NCBI GenBank assembly: GCA_024178355.1
Contig: JAMZNZ010000002.1
Location: forward strand, 98,501-162,500
From: Maricaulaceae bacterium EIL42A08
GTDB taxonomy: Bacteria > Pseudomonadota > Alphaproteobacteria > Caulobacterales > Maricaulaceae
Reading direction: 5' to 3'
DNA: 64,000 nucleotides
Under the pieces are notes generated by a model. It saw only the letters and a list, made by a program, of their open reading frames with translations, was not told the DNA's origin and made no database searches. The translations under genes were made by a program, and so were the position numbers. Each line of letters starts with the position of its first letter. The first letter of the stretch is position 1. Of this stretch, positions 46,110 to 55,297 are shown one piece after another.

Positions 46110-46492
46110 CCCCCGCAGCCAAACGATATTCCTTTGCTTTTACCGGTTTCATGCTGGCCTATGCTGGCGTTGTGATTGGCGTCCCGTTCCTTGATCGTGC
46201 TTTCGACTTTGCGACCCCGGTGCGGATCGGCCTGGCGCTGCTTCCGGTGGTTCCGGCGCTGTTTGCGCTTCGCGAATTCATGATCCTGCTCAACAGCCTC
46301 GATGAGGTTCAGCGCCGCATCCAGCTGGAGGCGATTTTGATCGCGGCGGCGGTTGTCGGATTTGGAAGCTTTGCCTGGGGCTTTGTCGAAGGCGCTGTGG
46401 ATGTGCCGCGCATTTCGCTGATCTGGGTCTTGCCAGCGCTGGCGGCGGTCTGGGGCGCGGCCGTGCCATTTGTGCGGCGGCGCTACGTATGA
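46106..46492 (+). CDS. Four-span integral membrane protein, unknown function
   Basis: 128 residues from ATG 46106 (MTPAAKRYSFAFTGFM). Four hydrophobic helices: about 12-30, 40-58, 77-97 and 108-122. The middle loop LNSLDEVQRRIQLEA is seen in small membrane proteins paired with YozG-like XRE regulators. It overlaps both neighbours by ATGA. Function unknown; probably co-regulated with the XRE protein. Confidence 0.75.
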   Translation: MTPAAKRYSFAFTGFMLAYAGVVIGVPFLDRAFDFATPVRIGLALLPVVPALFALREFMILLNSLDEVQRRIQLEAILIAAAVVGFGSFAWGFVEGAVDVPRISLIWVLPALAAVWGAAVPFVRRRYV

Positions 46493-46683
46493 AGAACCGG
46501 ATCAGAGTCCTTCGCGCAGAGCATCGCTGGAGCCAGGCAGAGCTTGGCGAGCGTGTTGGCGTCTCCCGCCAGGCGATCAATGCGGTCGAAACTGAAAAGC
46601 ACGACCCATCCCTGTCGCTGGCCTTTGCCATTGCCGAGGCGTTCGAGCTGAAGATCGAGGACGTCTTCGACCCCAGGGGCTAG
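46489..46683 (+). CDS. Small XRE-family transcriptional regulator (YozG-like)
   Basis: 64 residues, almost entirely a helix-turn-helix domain: IRVLRAEHRWSQAELGERVG then VSRQAINAVETEKHDPSLSL and EAFELKIEDVFD. Typical of the minimal XRE regulators encoded with small membrane proteins. Translationally coupled to the gene before it. Likely binds the inverted repeats at 45901-45956. Confidence 0.9.
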   Translation: MKNRIRVLRAEHRWSQAELGERVGVSRQAINAVETEKHDPSLSLAFAIAEAFELKIEDVFDPRG

Positions 46684-46697
46684 GGCGAGCCTTGCTC

Positions 46698-47246
46698 CTA
46701 TGCGGCTTGCTCCACCATGGAGATCAGTCCTGCAATCGCGTCTTCGGGCGTTTCATGAAAGCCGATGGCGTCCAGAACATTGCGGTCTGCAAAGCCGGTA
46801 TCGACGATATGATGGACCAGCTGCTTCATCGGGGCCCAATAGGCGGCATCGATGAAGCAGGCCGGTTTTGCATGGCGGCCCAGCTGGCGCAGCATGATCA
46901 TGTCGAAAATCTCTTCCAGCGTGCCAAAGCCGCCGGGCAGCACCAGGAAGGCGTCGGCTTCCTCCACCATCATCGCCTTGCGTGAGGCCATGGTGGCGGT
47001 AATGCGAATGTCGGCGCCGGCTTGTGCGCCCTCGATTGGAATCAGGAATTCGGGAATGACGCCCAGCACTTCGCCGCCTTCTTCAAGGGCCGCACGGGCT
47101 GCGATCCCCATCAGTCCAGCCTCTGCCCCGCCATAGACCATGCGCACATTGGCCTTGGCCAGGGCGCGGCCGGTGGCCTCTGCCAGAGCCCTGAAATGGC
47201 TGTCTTCGCCTTGTTTTGACCCACAGAAGACGCAGATGCTCCGCAT
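46698..47246 (-). CDS. LOG-family protein (TIGR00730; cytokinin riboside monophosphate phosphoribohydrolase-like)
   Basis: 182 residues with a Rossmann fold. MRSICVFCGSKQGEDSHF, VYGGAEAGLMG and the signature LPGGFGTLEEIFD identify the family. Such enzymes split nucleoside 5'-monophosphates into base and ribose 5-phosphate; in bacteria the true substrate is often unclear. Single gene. Confidence 0.92.
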   Translation of the reverse strand: MRSICVFCGSKQGEDSHFRALAEATGRALAKANVRMVYGGAEAGLMGIAARAALEEGGEVLGVIPEFLIPIEGAQAGADIRITATMASRKAMMVEEADAFLVLPGGFGTLEEIFDMIMLRQLGRHAKPACFIDAAYWAPMKQLVHHIVDTGFADRNVLDAIGFHETPEDAIAGLISMVEQAA

Positions 47247-47389
47247 TTTGGCCTCACCTCAATCGCAGTGTGCGCAGTAATGCGCGTTGAATCTCACAGC
47301 TCTTGCGGTCAGCATAGGCAAAATTCAGTGCGTGGTGCGAGACTTGCATGCTGCTAAGATACTCGCCCGGTCTGGACAAGGAGTAGCCC

Positions 47390-48379
47390 ATGGCCGCAAC
47401 GCGGTCCTTCCTGATTGCCGCTGGACTTCTGGTCCTTGCGATTGCTGTTGCCCTGGCGGTGGTGATCATGCGCCCGTCTCCTGAAGGCCTGAGTGTGGGC
47501 GAGGACACCGGCGAGATTGCCAGTGATGGTCCTGCCGCTGCTGAGGCGTCTGAAGAGGCTCCGGCGCTGGCGGCGCCCACCTTTGACATTGTGCGCGTTG
47601 ATCCGCGTGGAACCGCTGTCGTTGCGGGCCGTGGAGCACCGGGCAGCACGATTGCCCTGATGCTAGGTGAGCGCGAGCTCAGCAGCGTCGAGATCGATGA
47701 AACAGGCGACTGGGTCATCATCGTCAATGAGCCGCTGCCGACCGGATCGGCGGAGCTGTCGCTGCTGATGACAACACCGTCGGGGCAGGAGATCCGCTCA
47801 GAGCAGGTTGTTGTTGTGTCGGTTCCAGAGGGACGCGATACGACACCGCTGGTCGTCATGGGCCGCCCCGGCGAAGCCAGCCGTGTCTTCCAGAGCCCGT
47901 TTGATGGCGTGGAATCGGGCCCGCTGGCTCTTGAAACCGTCGACTATGATGAAAGCGGTGCGGTGATTTTCTCCGGTCGTGCAACGCCGGGCAGTCTTGT
48001 TCGCATTCTCGCTGATGGTCAGCTGGTGGGCGAAACCGAGGCCAATGAGGCCGGGCGCTGGACCACCGAGGCTGATGCCAGCTTCCCGCCGGGTGTCTAC
48101 GATCTTCAGATTGATCAGATCGCCCCTGAAACCGGCCAGGTGACGGCGGTCATCGCGCTGCCGTTTGAGCGCGCCACGCCGGAAGATGCGGTGTCTGCGC
48201 GAGAGGCCGGGCGTGTAGTTGTCCAGCCGGGCAACTCGCTGTGGCGGATTGCGCGGCGTCTCTATGGCGACGGCTTCCAGTACACGGTGATCTACGAGGC
48301 CAATGCCGACCAGATCCGCGATCCCGACCTGATCTATCCTGGCCAGGTGTTCAATACGCCTGACGAGGATGACGGCTAA
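47390..48379 (+). CDS. LysM-domain envelope protein with Ig-like repeats
   Basis: 329 residues. An N-terminal membrane anchor (RSFLIAAGLLVLAIAVALAV) is followed by an acidic A/E linker, two related beta domains (VDPRGTAVVAGRGAPGSTIA at about 62 and YDESGAVIFSGRATPGSLVR at about 186), and a C-terminal LysM domain (VVQPGNSLWRIARRLYGDG to IYPGQVFNTP) that should bind peptidoglycan. It probably ties a periplasmic function to the cell wall. Common alphaproteobacterial architecture; role unknown. Confidence 0.85.
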   Translation: MAATRSFLIAAGLLVLAIAVALAVVIMRPSPEGLSVGEDTGEIASDGPAAAEASEEAPALAAPTFDIVRVDPRGTAVVAGRGAPGSTIALMLGERELSSVEIDETGDWVIIVNEPLPTGSAELSLLMTTPSGQEIRSEQVVVVSVPEGRDTTPLVVMGRPGEASRVFQSPFDGVESGPLALETVDYDESGAVIFSGRATPGSLVRILADGQLVGETEANEAGRWTTEADASFPPGVYDLQIDQIAPETGQVTAVIALPFERATPEDAVSAREAGRVVVQPGNSLWRIARRLYGDGFQYTVIYEANADQIRDPDLIYPGQVFNTPDEDDG

Positions 48380-48444
48380 CAGCCTGTTGGTATGTGTGTG
48401 ATCGCGGTGGCGGTGCTGGCACTGGCACCCTACATTGCCACGCA

Positions 48445-50280
48445 ATGAGCGCTCCCAATTACAAAGAAGTGCTGGAAGGCCCTGCGCCGGAAGGCCGGTT
48501 GTCCGAAGCTGTTGCACGGCTGATCAAGATCCTCGTTTCGCCTGAGATGGCGAAATGGCGGCTGCGCATGGGCGTGGCGCTGGTGATCACCTTCATCACA
48601 AAGCTGTTTGCGGTGACCTCGCCGATGGCGTTCGGGGAGGGGATTAACGCGATCACACGCAGCCTGACCGGCTCACCGGACGCCACGGCGCCGGCGGGCC
48701 TGAGTGCTGCGGTGGGCTTTGTGCTGCTATACGGCCTGTTACGCTTTGCAGCCGCCGGTGGCCCTCAGCTGCGTGATGCCCTGTTTGCCCCGGTCAGCCA
48801 GGATGCTCAGCGTATCACCGCGGTCCAGGGCTTTGCTCACGTTCAGTCGCTGTCGCTGGGCTATCACCAGACCAAGCGCACTGGCGCGGTCAACCGCCTG
48901 ATCGATCGTGGCGCCAACGCGATCGATTTCCTGCTTCGCTTTCTGGTGTTCAATATTCTGCCTGCAATCGTCGAGCTGGTCCTCGCGGCAGTGCTGGTGT
49001 CGATCTTCTACGGCTGGATATTCTCCGTCGTGATGGTGGTTGCGGTGCTGGCCTACGCGCTGGTGACGTGGCTGATGACCGAGTGGCGCGTTAAGCTGCG
49101 TCGCGAGATGAATGAGGCCGACACCGAGGTGAACGCCCGCTCAGTCGACGTCATGGCCAATTTTGAAACCGTGAAGGCGTTCGCGGCTGAAGACCGGGAA
49201 ACCCGGCGCTTCGACGACGCCAAGACCGCCTACGCCAACGCGGCGACCAAGTCCCAGCAGAGCCTGGCAGCGCTTAACGCGGCGCAGGCGGCGATCATGA
49301 ATGGCGGCCTGCTGGCGGTGGCGCTGATCGGTGTGGGGATGGCCGCTAACGGTCAGCTGGAGGCCGGCGATATCGCCGCGCTGACCTTGATGTTGATGCA
49401 GGTCTACCAGCCGCTGAACATTCTGGGCTGGGCCTATCGCGAGATCAAACAGGCCAGCGTCGATCTGGAGCGCCTGTTCCAGACCCTGCGCCTGCGCCCC
49501 GAAGTCGAGGACAAGCCCGATGCGCCGGCGCTGAAGGTTCCCGGCGGCGCGGTGCGCTTTGAGGGCGTCAGCTTTGCCCATGACGGTCGCGCGCGGTCGG
49601 TTGATGATGTCAGCTTCGAGATCCCCGCCGGGGCCTTTGTCGGTCTTGCCGGACCGTCGGGTGCTGGCAAGTCGACATTGCTGCGCCTGCTGTTCCGCTT
49701 TTATGACTCGGACAGCGGCCGTGTCCTGATCGACGGTCAGGACATCGCGGGTGTCAGTCAGACCAGCCTGCGCGAAAATCTCGGCCTCGTGCCCCAGGAC
49801 GTGGTCCTGTTTAACGACACGCTGCGCCAGAATATTCTGTACGGCCGCCCTGACGCCGATGAGGCCGCGCTTTGGGATGCGGTGGAGCGCGCGCGCCTGA
49901 AAGATTTTGTCGAGCAGTTGCCCGATGGCCTTGAAACCCGTGTGGGCGAGCGGGGCCTGAAGCTGTCTGGTGGTGAGAAGCAGCGCGTCGGCGTTGCGCG
50001 AGCTATCCTGAAGGATCCGCCCATTCTCATCCTGGACGAAGCCACGTCAGCACTTGATTCCCAGACCGAAAGCGAGGTTCAGGCTGCGTTGGCCGAGGCC
50101 GCCCGTGGTCGCACGACCATCGCTGTGGCCCACCGCCTGTCCACGATCGCTAAAGCCGATCTGATACTTGTCATGGAAGACGGGCAGCTGACCGAAGCGG
50201 GGGCCCATGGCGAGCTTCTTCAAGCTGATGGCCGCTATGCCGGGATGTGGGCCAAACAGGCTGAAGCAGCGTCAAGCTGA
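48445..50280 (+). CDS. ABC exporter, ATM1/HMT-type half transporter
   Basis: 611 residues from ATG 48445. A six-helix transmembrane domain is fused to an ATPase domain with Walker A (GPSGAGKST), signature (LSGGEKQR) and Walker B (ILILDEATSALD). The TMD includes AVNRLIDRGANAIDFLLRFL, which resembles the ATM1 branch that exports glutathione-bound metal or sulfur compounds. It follows the LysM gene closely on the same strand. Confidence 0.9.
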   Translation: MSAPNYKEVLEGPAPEGRLSEAVARLIKILVSPEMAKWRLRMGVALVITFITKLFAVTSPMAFGEGINAITRSLTGSPDATAPAGLSAAVGFVLLYGLLRFAAAGGPQLRDALFAPVSQDAQRITAVQGFAHVQSLSLGYHQTKRTGAVNRLIDRGANAIDFLLRFLVFNILPAIVELVLAAVLVSIFYGWIFSVVMVVAVLAYALVTWLMTEWRVKLRREMNEADTEVNARSVDVMANFETVKAFAAEDRETRRFDDAKTAYANAATKSQQSLAALNAAQAAIMNGGLLAVALIGVGMAANGQLEAGDIAALTLMLMQVYQPLNILGWAYREIKQASVDLERLFQTLRLRPEVEDKPDAPALKVPGGAVRFEGVSFAHDGRARSVDDVSFEIPAGAFVGLAGPSGAGKSTLLRLLFRFYDSDSGRVLIDGQDIAGVSQTSLRENLGLVPQDVVLFNDTLRQNILYGRPDADEAALWDAVERARLKDFVEQLPDGLETRVGERGLKLSGGEKQRVGVARAILKDPPILILDEATSALDSQTESEVQAALAEAARGRTTIAVAHRLSTIAKADLILVMEDGQLTEAGAHGELLQADGRYAGMWAKQAEAASS

Positions 50281-50323
50281 GGTCGGCTTGCCCTGACTTT
50301 CCAGCTGGCCCATACCAAGCCCC

Positions 50324-51373
50324 ATGAAGCTTTCCTTTTCAGACTTTGACGCCGACCGGTCCGTCTTTGACGCAGTGATCGATGTGCGCTCTCCGGCCGA
50401 GTTTGCCGAGGACCATGTGCCCGGCGCGATTAACCTGCCGGTCCTGTCCAATGAGGAGCGGGCCGAAGTCGGCACGATTTACGTCCAGGATGATCCGTTC
50501 AAGGCGCGCAAGATCGGTGCAGCCCTGGTGGCGAAAAACACCGCTGAGCATCTGCAGACGGCGCTAAAGGACATGCCGGGCGGCTGGCGGCCGATGGTCT
50601 ATTGCTGGCGTGGCGGTCAGCGGTCGGGATCTTTTGCGACAATCCTGAAAGAGATTGGGTGGCGGGTGGCTGTGCTGGATGGCGGCTATAAAAGCTATCG
50701 CCGGGCGGTCCAGCACCAGCTCTATGAAGCCGAGCCTGCCTGGCGCTTCATCGTGCTGGACGGCAATACCGGGACCGGGAAAACCGAGATATTGCTGAAG
50801 CTTGAAGCGAGGGGCGTCCAGGCGCTTGACCTTGAAGGACTGGCCAATCATCGCGGGTCGCTATTCGGGCATCGCGATGGGGGCCAGCCGTCACAAAAAG
50901 CGTTTGAGAGCGCGTTGCTGGAGGCGCTGCGCGGCCTTGATCCATCCCGGCCCATCATTGTGGAAGCGGAAAGCTCCAAGATTGGTCAGATCAATATTCC
51001 ACCGGCGGTCTGGAAAGCGATGGAAGCGGCCCCGCGCATGGTGGTCGAAGCGCCGCTAGAAGCGAGGGCCGAGTTCCTGGCGCGGGTCTATCGCGACATC
51101 ACCGAGGATCATGATCGCCTGGTGGACCGGCTCGAAGCGCTGAAACCCTACCAGTCCAACGAGACGATTGAACGCTGGCTGACGCTGGCCGGTGAGGGGG
51201 CGCACGAAGCGCTGGCCGGTGAGCTGATGGCTGAGCACTACGATCCGCGATATGGCCGCGAGCGCGACCGCCATGGCCGTGAGCTGCTGGCCACGTTGAA
51301 GGCGGATCGACTGGACGAGGCCGGACTGGACCAGCTGGCCGATGATTTGGCGCAGGCGGTGGCCGCGCTTTGA
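50324..51373 (+). CDS. selU: tRNA 2-selenouridine synthase (SelU/MnmH)
   Basis: 349 residues: an N-terminal rhodanese domain with C94 (MVYCWRGGQRSGS) and a P-loop domain (GNTGTGKT, 147-154), the full SelU layout. It replaces sulfur with selenium (via a geranylated intermediate) at wobble uridine of Lys, Glu and Gln tRNAs, using selenophosphate. It converges on the selD fusion gene, with only two bases between stops, so both selenium genes are side by side. Confidence 0.95.
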   Translation: MKLSFSDFDADRSVFDAVIDVRSPAEFAEDHVPGAINLPVLSNEERAEVGTIYVQDDPFKARKIGAALVAKNTAEHLQTALKDMPGGWRPMVYCWRGGQRSGSFATILKEIGWRVAVLDGGYKSYRRAVQHQLYEAEPAWRFIVLDGNTGTGKTEILLKLEARGVQALDLEGLANHRGSLFGHRDGGQPSQKAFESALLEALRGLDPSRPIIVEAESSKIGQINIPPAVWKAMEAAPRMVVEAPLEARAEFLARVYRDITEDHDRLVDRLEALKPYQSNETIERWLTLAGEGAHEALAGELMAEHYDPRYGRERDRHGRELLATLKADRLDEAGLDQLADDLAQAVAAL

Positions 51374-51375
51374 TG

Positions 51376-53571
51376 TCAGCGAGCTGATGTTGCGGTGATC
51401 TTCGCCGCAGCCGAATTCGGTGTGACGACCGTACCGATTTGCCAAAGCGGTTTTCCGATCTTTTCAAATTTCGCTTTGACCTCATCGAGCTTGCTGGCCG
51501 GAACCGCAGCAAGCAGGCCCCCGGCCGTTTGCGGATCGATCAGAAGATCAGCCTTCGATCCTGGACGCGCGCTCAAGACCTTCGGCGCGAGCTGGTTGGC
51601 GTCAAACAGCGTCGACCGCACGCCCTGATCCGCCAGCTCCAGCGCGCCATCGAGAAGCGGAATCGCATCCAGGTCGATCACCGCATTCTGCTCGCCCAGC
51701 AGTGAGTTCAGATGCCCGGCGAGGCCAAAGCCCGTGACATCGGTCATGGCGGTGGCAACTTGGCTGAGGATCGCTGAAGGCTCGCCTTGTGGCTCTGCCA
51801 TCGTCGACCAGCATTTCGCCGCATCCCGACCCCTGGCCTTCAGCGCCATTTCACCGGCGAGAATCACGCCGGTGCCAATGGGCTTGGTCAGGACCAGCAC
51901 ATCGCCGGGTAGGGCGCTGCCCTGGCCCACGGCTGCCTTCGCCAGGCCGGTGATCGTAAAGCCGAGGCTGAGCTCAGCGCCGGTGCTGGTGTGGCCGCCT
52001 ACAATGTCTGCGCCAGCGTCTTTAAACACGGCTGAGGCCGCGTCCATGATTTCAGCCACCATCGCCGCCTGAAGCGTGTCGGCCATGGCAGGCAGAATCA
52101 GTGTGGCCACAGCCGCCTGCGGCTCCGCTCCGCTGGCCCAGATGTCGCCGAGCGCATGGACCGCCGTGATCCGGGCAAACAGGCCAGGGTCATCGACAAA
52201 GGCACGCAGGTGGTCTGTCGTGATCACCTGGTGCTGGCGACCGTGCTTTAAGACCGCCGCGTCATCGCCGGAGCCGACCAGCACGTCGCTGCGACCCGGC
52301 GCGGCCATGCCGGCCAGTCCCTCGCTCAGCGCCTGTCGTCCGGTTTTCGAGCCACATCCACCACACAGTGGCTGGGCGTTTTCGGTCAGTTTTTTCACCC
52401 CTGCGGCCATCGGCCCCACAGGCGGGTCAGGTTTCATCTGATCCAGGTCAGAAAGCCGCTCCATGAAGTCGGTGTCGATTGAGTTTTTTAAGCCCCAAAA
52501 CGCCTTGGCGGAAACCGCAAAGCCGTACTTATCCGCCACCGCGGACCGGCTGCCGGTGGAGATCAGCTTCAAATAATCTGACTGAGGTTTGAAGCGCCGG
52601 GGTGGGGACAGATCCTGAAGCGCGGCGCGGATATTGTCTGCCAGTACCGGGGCCGCGCGCACGGCATAAACACCCGCTTTCGGACGTGGATCAGCATCAA
52701 AATGGGCGCAATCGCCAGCGGCAAACAGGTTTGGGTGGCTGACGCTGCGCAAGTATTGATCCACGCGGACAAAGCCGTTTTCAAGCGCCAGACCTGTGTC
52801 GCTGATCCATGGCCAGGCCTCGACGCCAGCCGCGCCAATGACAAAGTCGCTCGCTAGTGTTTCACCGTTCAGTGTCAGCTGGTTAGCGGTGATTTGCTCA
52901 ACCGTGCAGCGGGTTCTGATCTCGACGCCAGCCGCCTTCAGCGCAGCCAGAAGCGCGCGCCGGGCAGCGCTGGATAACTCTGGCGCGATCTGGTCGCGGG
53001 CCTCGATCAGCGTGACCTGACCGGGACGTCCCATCTGTTTCAGGCGATGATCTGCGGCCAGCGCAAGCTCCACACCGGCGGCACCTGCGCCAATGACGGC
53101 CACGCGCGGCTTGCCATTAAGGGTCTGAAATTGCTGAAGGAACTCCGACCATCGATCGGCAAAATCGGACAGGGGCTTGGCGCGCGCCACATGCTCGGCA
53201 AAGCCTTCAATGTCGGGCATGCGGCCGGTGGCACCGACATCAAGGCTGGCGATATCGTAGCGGATCGGCGCGCGATCCTTGAAGGAGATGCGCCGCGCGT
53301 CGGGATCGATGCCGGTGACGGCCTCGAGAATCACCCGCGCCCCTGCAAAGCGGGCGAGGCGAACCAGATCAATATCAAGGGCCTGGCGCTCATAATGGCC
53401 CGCCACGAAGCCCGGCAGCATGCCGGTATAGGCAGTCGCCGGGGTCGGATCGATCAGCGTCAGGCGCGCTCCGGCCAGCGGGCGCATGCCCCACATCTTC
53501 AAGAACAGAGCATGGGCGTGCCCGCCGCCGATCAGCACAAGGTCTCGGGTGAGGGGGATGGAGGGCTGCAT
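51376..53571 (-). CDS. selD: Fused FAD-dependent NADH dehydrogenase-like / selenide, water dikinase (SelD)
   Basis: 731 residues. The N-terminal half (1-370) is a pyridine-nucleotide-disulfide oxidoreductase: LVLIGGGHAHALFLKMWG, VAVIGAGAAGVELALAAD and LFAAGDCAHFD. The C-terminal half from about 390 is SelD: LCGGCGSKTGRQALSEGL with Cys and Lys at the active site, GSGDDAAVLK and GGHTSTGAELSLGF. SelD makes selenophosphate from selenide and ATP. Active-site Cys, not selenocysteine. The fusion is known in other bacteria; the oxidoreductase may supply reduced selenium. Partner SelU is convergent. Confidence 0.93.
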   Translation of the reverse strand: MQPSIPLTRDLVLIGGGHAHALFLKMWGMRPLAGARLTLIDPTPATAYTGMLPGFVAGHYERQALDIDLVRLARFAGARVILEAVTGIDPDARRISFKDRAPIRYDIASLDVGATGRMPDIEGFAEHVARAKPLSDFADRWSEFLQQFQTLNGKPRVAVIGAGAAGVELALAADHRLKQMGRPGQVTLIEARDQIAPELSSAARRALLAALKAAGVEIRTRCTVEQITANQLTLNGETLASDFVIGAAGVEAWPWISDTGLALENGFVRVDQYLRSVSHPNLFAAGDCAHFDADPRPKAGVYAVRAAPVLADNIRAALQDLSPPRRFKPQSDYLKLISTGSRSAVADKYGFAVSAKAFWGLKNSIDTDFMERLSDLDQMKPDPPVGPMAAGVKKLTENAQPLCGGCGSKTGRQALSEGLAGMAAPGRSDVLVGSGDDAAVLKHGRQHQVITTDHLRAFVDDPGLFARITAVHALGDIWASGAEPQAAVATLILPAMADTLQAAMVAEIMDAASAVFKDAGADIVGGHTSTGAELSLGFTITGLAKAAVGQGSALPGDVLVLTKPIGTGVILAGEMALKARGRDAAKCWSTMAEPQGEPSAILSQVATAMTDVTGFGLAGHLNSLLGEQNAVIDLDAIPLLDGALELADQGVRSTLFDANQLAPKVLSARPGSKADLLIDPQTAGGLLAAVPASKLDEVKAKFEKIGKPLWQIGTVVTPNSAAAKITATSAR

Positions 53572-53639
53572 TGGCGATTAATGTCCTAAACGTCACTTCG
53601 AGCTTAAAGACGTTTGGACGGATCGGGAATCCTGGGAAG

Positions 53640-53837
53640 TCAGGTGGCCGAAAGTTGCGCCCGTTCTGTGAGGCGGCGACTGTGCATGCGCACAGCGGCC
53701 GCACCAGCCGCGGCGCCGGCGAGTCCGTGAGCGAACATCATCGGCCAGCCCGCCGCCAGAACAACAGGTGCGGCAAAGCAGAAGCTTACGATCCAAGCGA
53801 CAAGCGCGACAAAAACGATTTTGAGGACGTGGGTCAT
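53640..53837 (-). CDS. Small membrane protein (65 aa), unknown function
   Basis: Starts at ATG 53837 with GGAGG six bases upstream; a TTG four codons earlier would place that ribosome site inside the gene. Two hydrophobic spans (VLKIVFVALVAWIVSFCFAA and GWPMMFAHGLAGAAAGAAAV), then a basic tail (RMHSRRLTERAQ). Resembles two-span inner membrane proteins; no family recognised. Downstream of nothing on its strand; convergent context near the selD start. Confidence 0.6.
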   Translation of the reverse strand: MTHVLKIVFVALVAWIVSFCFAAPVVLAAGWPMMFAHGLAGAAAGAAAVRMHSRRLTERAQLSAT

Positions 53838-54019
53838 GGAAGCCTCCAAAAGCCTGACACGTGGGCAGATAGAATGCTCGACTGTTCAATCGAGGCCGTT
53901 GTGCAGCGCGATGCGTCGTGACGACCAAGGCGGCATTCATTGGAATTAATGAGCCTAACTCAAGTCCGCTGTGTAACCTGATCTCGCGCTGAGATTTTCA
54001 AGCTAGTGGAGCACGCGAA

Positions 54020-54940
54020 ATGAAGCAGGCTGAAAGTGTCCAGTGGACCATGAGTGTTGTTACCAGCGTTGCGGCGGCTGGATGTTTGGCGATGACGGCC
54101 TCCGCTCAGGAGTTACAGGAATTTCCAGACATCGTTTACTATGAGGGCCCTGAGTTTAGTGACGAGAAGCATCGTCTTGATCTCGTGATGCCCGCTGACG
54201 GGCTAGCCGCAGCAACCATGCTGTGGATCCACGGTGGGGCCTGGGCCTTCGGTGACCGAAAGGATGATCTGGAGCTGGCTCGGGCGTTTGCACGTGAGGG
54301 CGTTGCGATGGCCGTTATGTCCTACCGGCTAAGCCGGGGCGACTGGCGGGGTGAACAATTCTCCTCGACGGGTGTTCAGCATCCGGCCCATATCCATGAC
54401 GTCGCCAGTGCTTTTGCCTGGCTTCACACAAATGCCGACGCGTACGGTCTTGATTCGCAGCGGCTTTTTGTCGGTGGGTTTTCAGCCGGTGGCCATTTGT
54501 CAGCGCTGCTGGCGATGGATGCCCGCTATCTTGCGGCTCACCAGCTTGAGCCGACCGACATGGTCGCGGCCCTACCGGTGGCAGGGGGCTATGATCTTGA
54601 AGGCTACTATCAGGCGATCGAGGCCGGGCTTGGGCAAGAGGCTGCGGTTGGCCATGTGCTGGGCGTTTTCGGTCCGCGCGAGGGGCTACCTGACGCCTCG
54701 CCAATATCCTACATCGATCAGGCCGAGGTGCCGATGCTGGTGCTGACCGAAGGTCAAACTGTCGACTACACACGTGTTTTTGATGAAGCGATCAGCGAGG
54801 CCGAGCTAAATGATCTGATCAGTTTCAGCTATTACAACGAGGAAACGCACGCGTCCCTGCTTGCCGTGCTGAGTGAGGATGACAGCCCGGCTCGGGACGA
54901 AATCATTGCCTACATCGAACAGCAACTGGCAAACCGCTAG
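54020..54940 (+). CDS. Secreted alpha/beta hydrolase (esterase/lipase-like)
   Basis: 306 residues with a signal peptide (MTASAQ end at about residue 30). The oxyanion motif is WIHGGAWAFGD and the nucleophile elbow FVGGFSAGGHLSALLA (Ser in G-F-S-A-G). The likely acid and His follow near TEGQTVDY and EETHASLLA. It resembles acetyl-xylan or carboxylesterase-type hydrolases (BD-FAE group) acting outside the cytoplasm. Substrate unknown. Confidence 0.85.
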   Translation: MKQAESVQWTMSVVTSVAAAGCLAMTASAQELQEFPDIVYYEGPEFSDEKHRLDLVMPADGLAAATMLWIHGGAWAFGDRKDDLELARAFAREGVAMAVMSYRLSRGDWRGEQFSSTGVQHPAHIHDVASAFAWLHTNADAYGLDSQRLFVGGFSAGGHLSALLAMDARYLAAHQLEPTDMVAALPVAGGYDLEGYYQAIEAGLGQEAAVGHVLGVFGPREGLPDASPISYIDQAEVPMLVLTEGQTVDYTRVFDEAISEAELNDLISFSYYNEETHASLLAVLSEDDSPARDEIIAYIEQQLANR

Positions 54941-54982
54941 GCGCGCGATTGCATCTGGTCCACTACATGGATTTGAAAGAAG

Positions 54983-55058
54983 TGGCTCCCTGGGACGGGC
55001 TCGAACCGCCGACCCGGTGATTAACAGTCACCTGCTCTACCAACTGAGCTACCAGGGA
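54983..55058 (-). tRNA. tRNA-Asn (GTT)
   Basis: A complete cloverleaf on the minus strand: acceptor TCCCTGG/CCAGGGA, D-arm GCTC...GAGC, anticodon loop CTGTTAA, T-loop TTCGAGC, discriminator G and encoded CCA. 76 nt. Confidence 0.97.
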
Positions 55059-55163
55059 TCATCCATTCGCGATGGAGGCAGGGTCTTTAGCAACGCTTTG
55101 TAGCGCGCGCAAGAAGCTGACCGCATCGGATACACATCAATGTCAGATGCCTGACGGGCAGGC

Positions 55164-55265
55164 AAAAAAAATCGGGAGCCCGAGAGCTCCCGAAAAGGCA
55201 TTGGGTGGATGGTGGGGTGTCTTCGAGGGAAGACGATTAACAAATACCGACTCACTGGTTAACAG
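55164..55265 (-). ncRNA. Candidate small RNA with intrinsic terminator and C-rich linker
   Basis: On the minus strand, a perfect 8-bp terminator stem (55193-55186 with 55179-55172) is followed by eight T (55171-55164), but no minus-strand protein gene lies upstream. Ahead of it come a C-rich single-stranded stretch (ACCCCACCATCCACCC, 55218 on) and a 6-bp hairpin GTCTTC/GAAGAC (55234-55219). GGAAA-N17-CGTT (55297-55272) resembles the general-stress EcfG/SigT promoter (GGAAC-N16/17-CGTT) and would start RNA near 55265, giving about 100 nt. Function unknown. Confidence 0.55.
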
Positions 55266-55271
55266 GGCGCT

Positions 55272-55297
55272 AACGTTAATAAAGATTTCCAGTTTCC
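55272..55297 (-). promoter_or_regulatory. EcfG/SigT-like promoter upstream of the candidate small RNA
   Basis: GGAAA (55297-55293) and CGTT (55275-55272) with 17 bases between, on the minus strand. One mismatch to the GGAAC -35 consensus. It fits the position of the predicted RNA start; the promoter itself is inference. Confidence 0.4.

Noticed and set aside
48392..48448. 18-residue frame (MCVIAVAVLALAPYIATQ) overlapping the ABC exporter start by ATGA
   Set aside because: No ribosome site, and it is in frame with the LysM gene beyond its stop; too little support to call a gene.
51376..53571. Selenocysteine codon in selD
   Set aside because: The active-site position is a Cys codon in GGCGSK; no in-frame TGA occurs.
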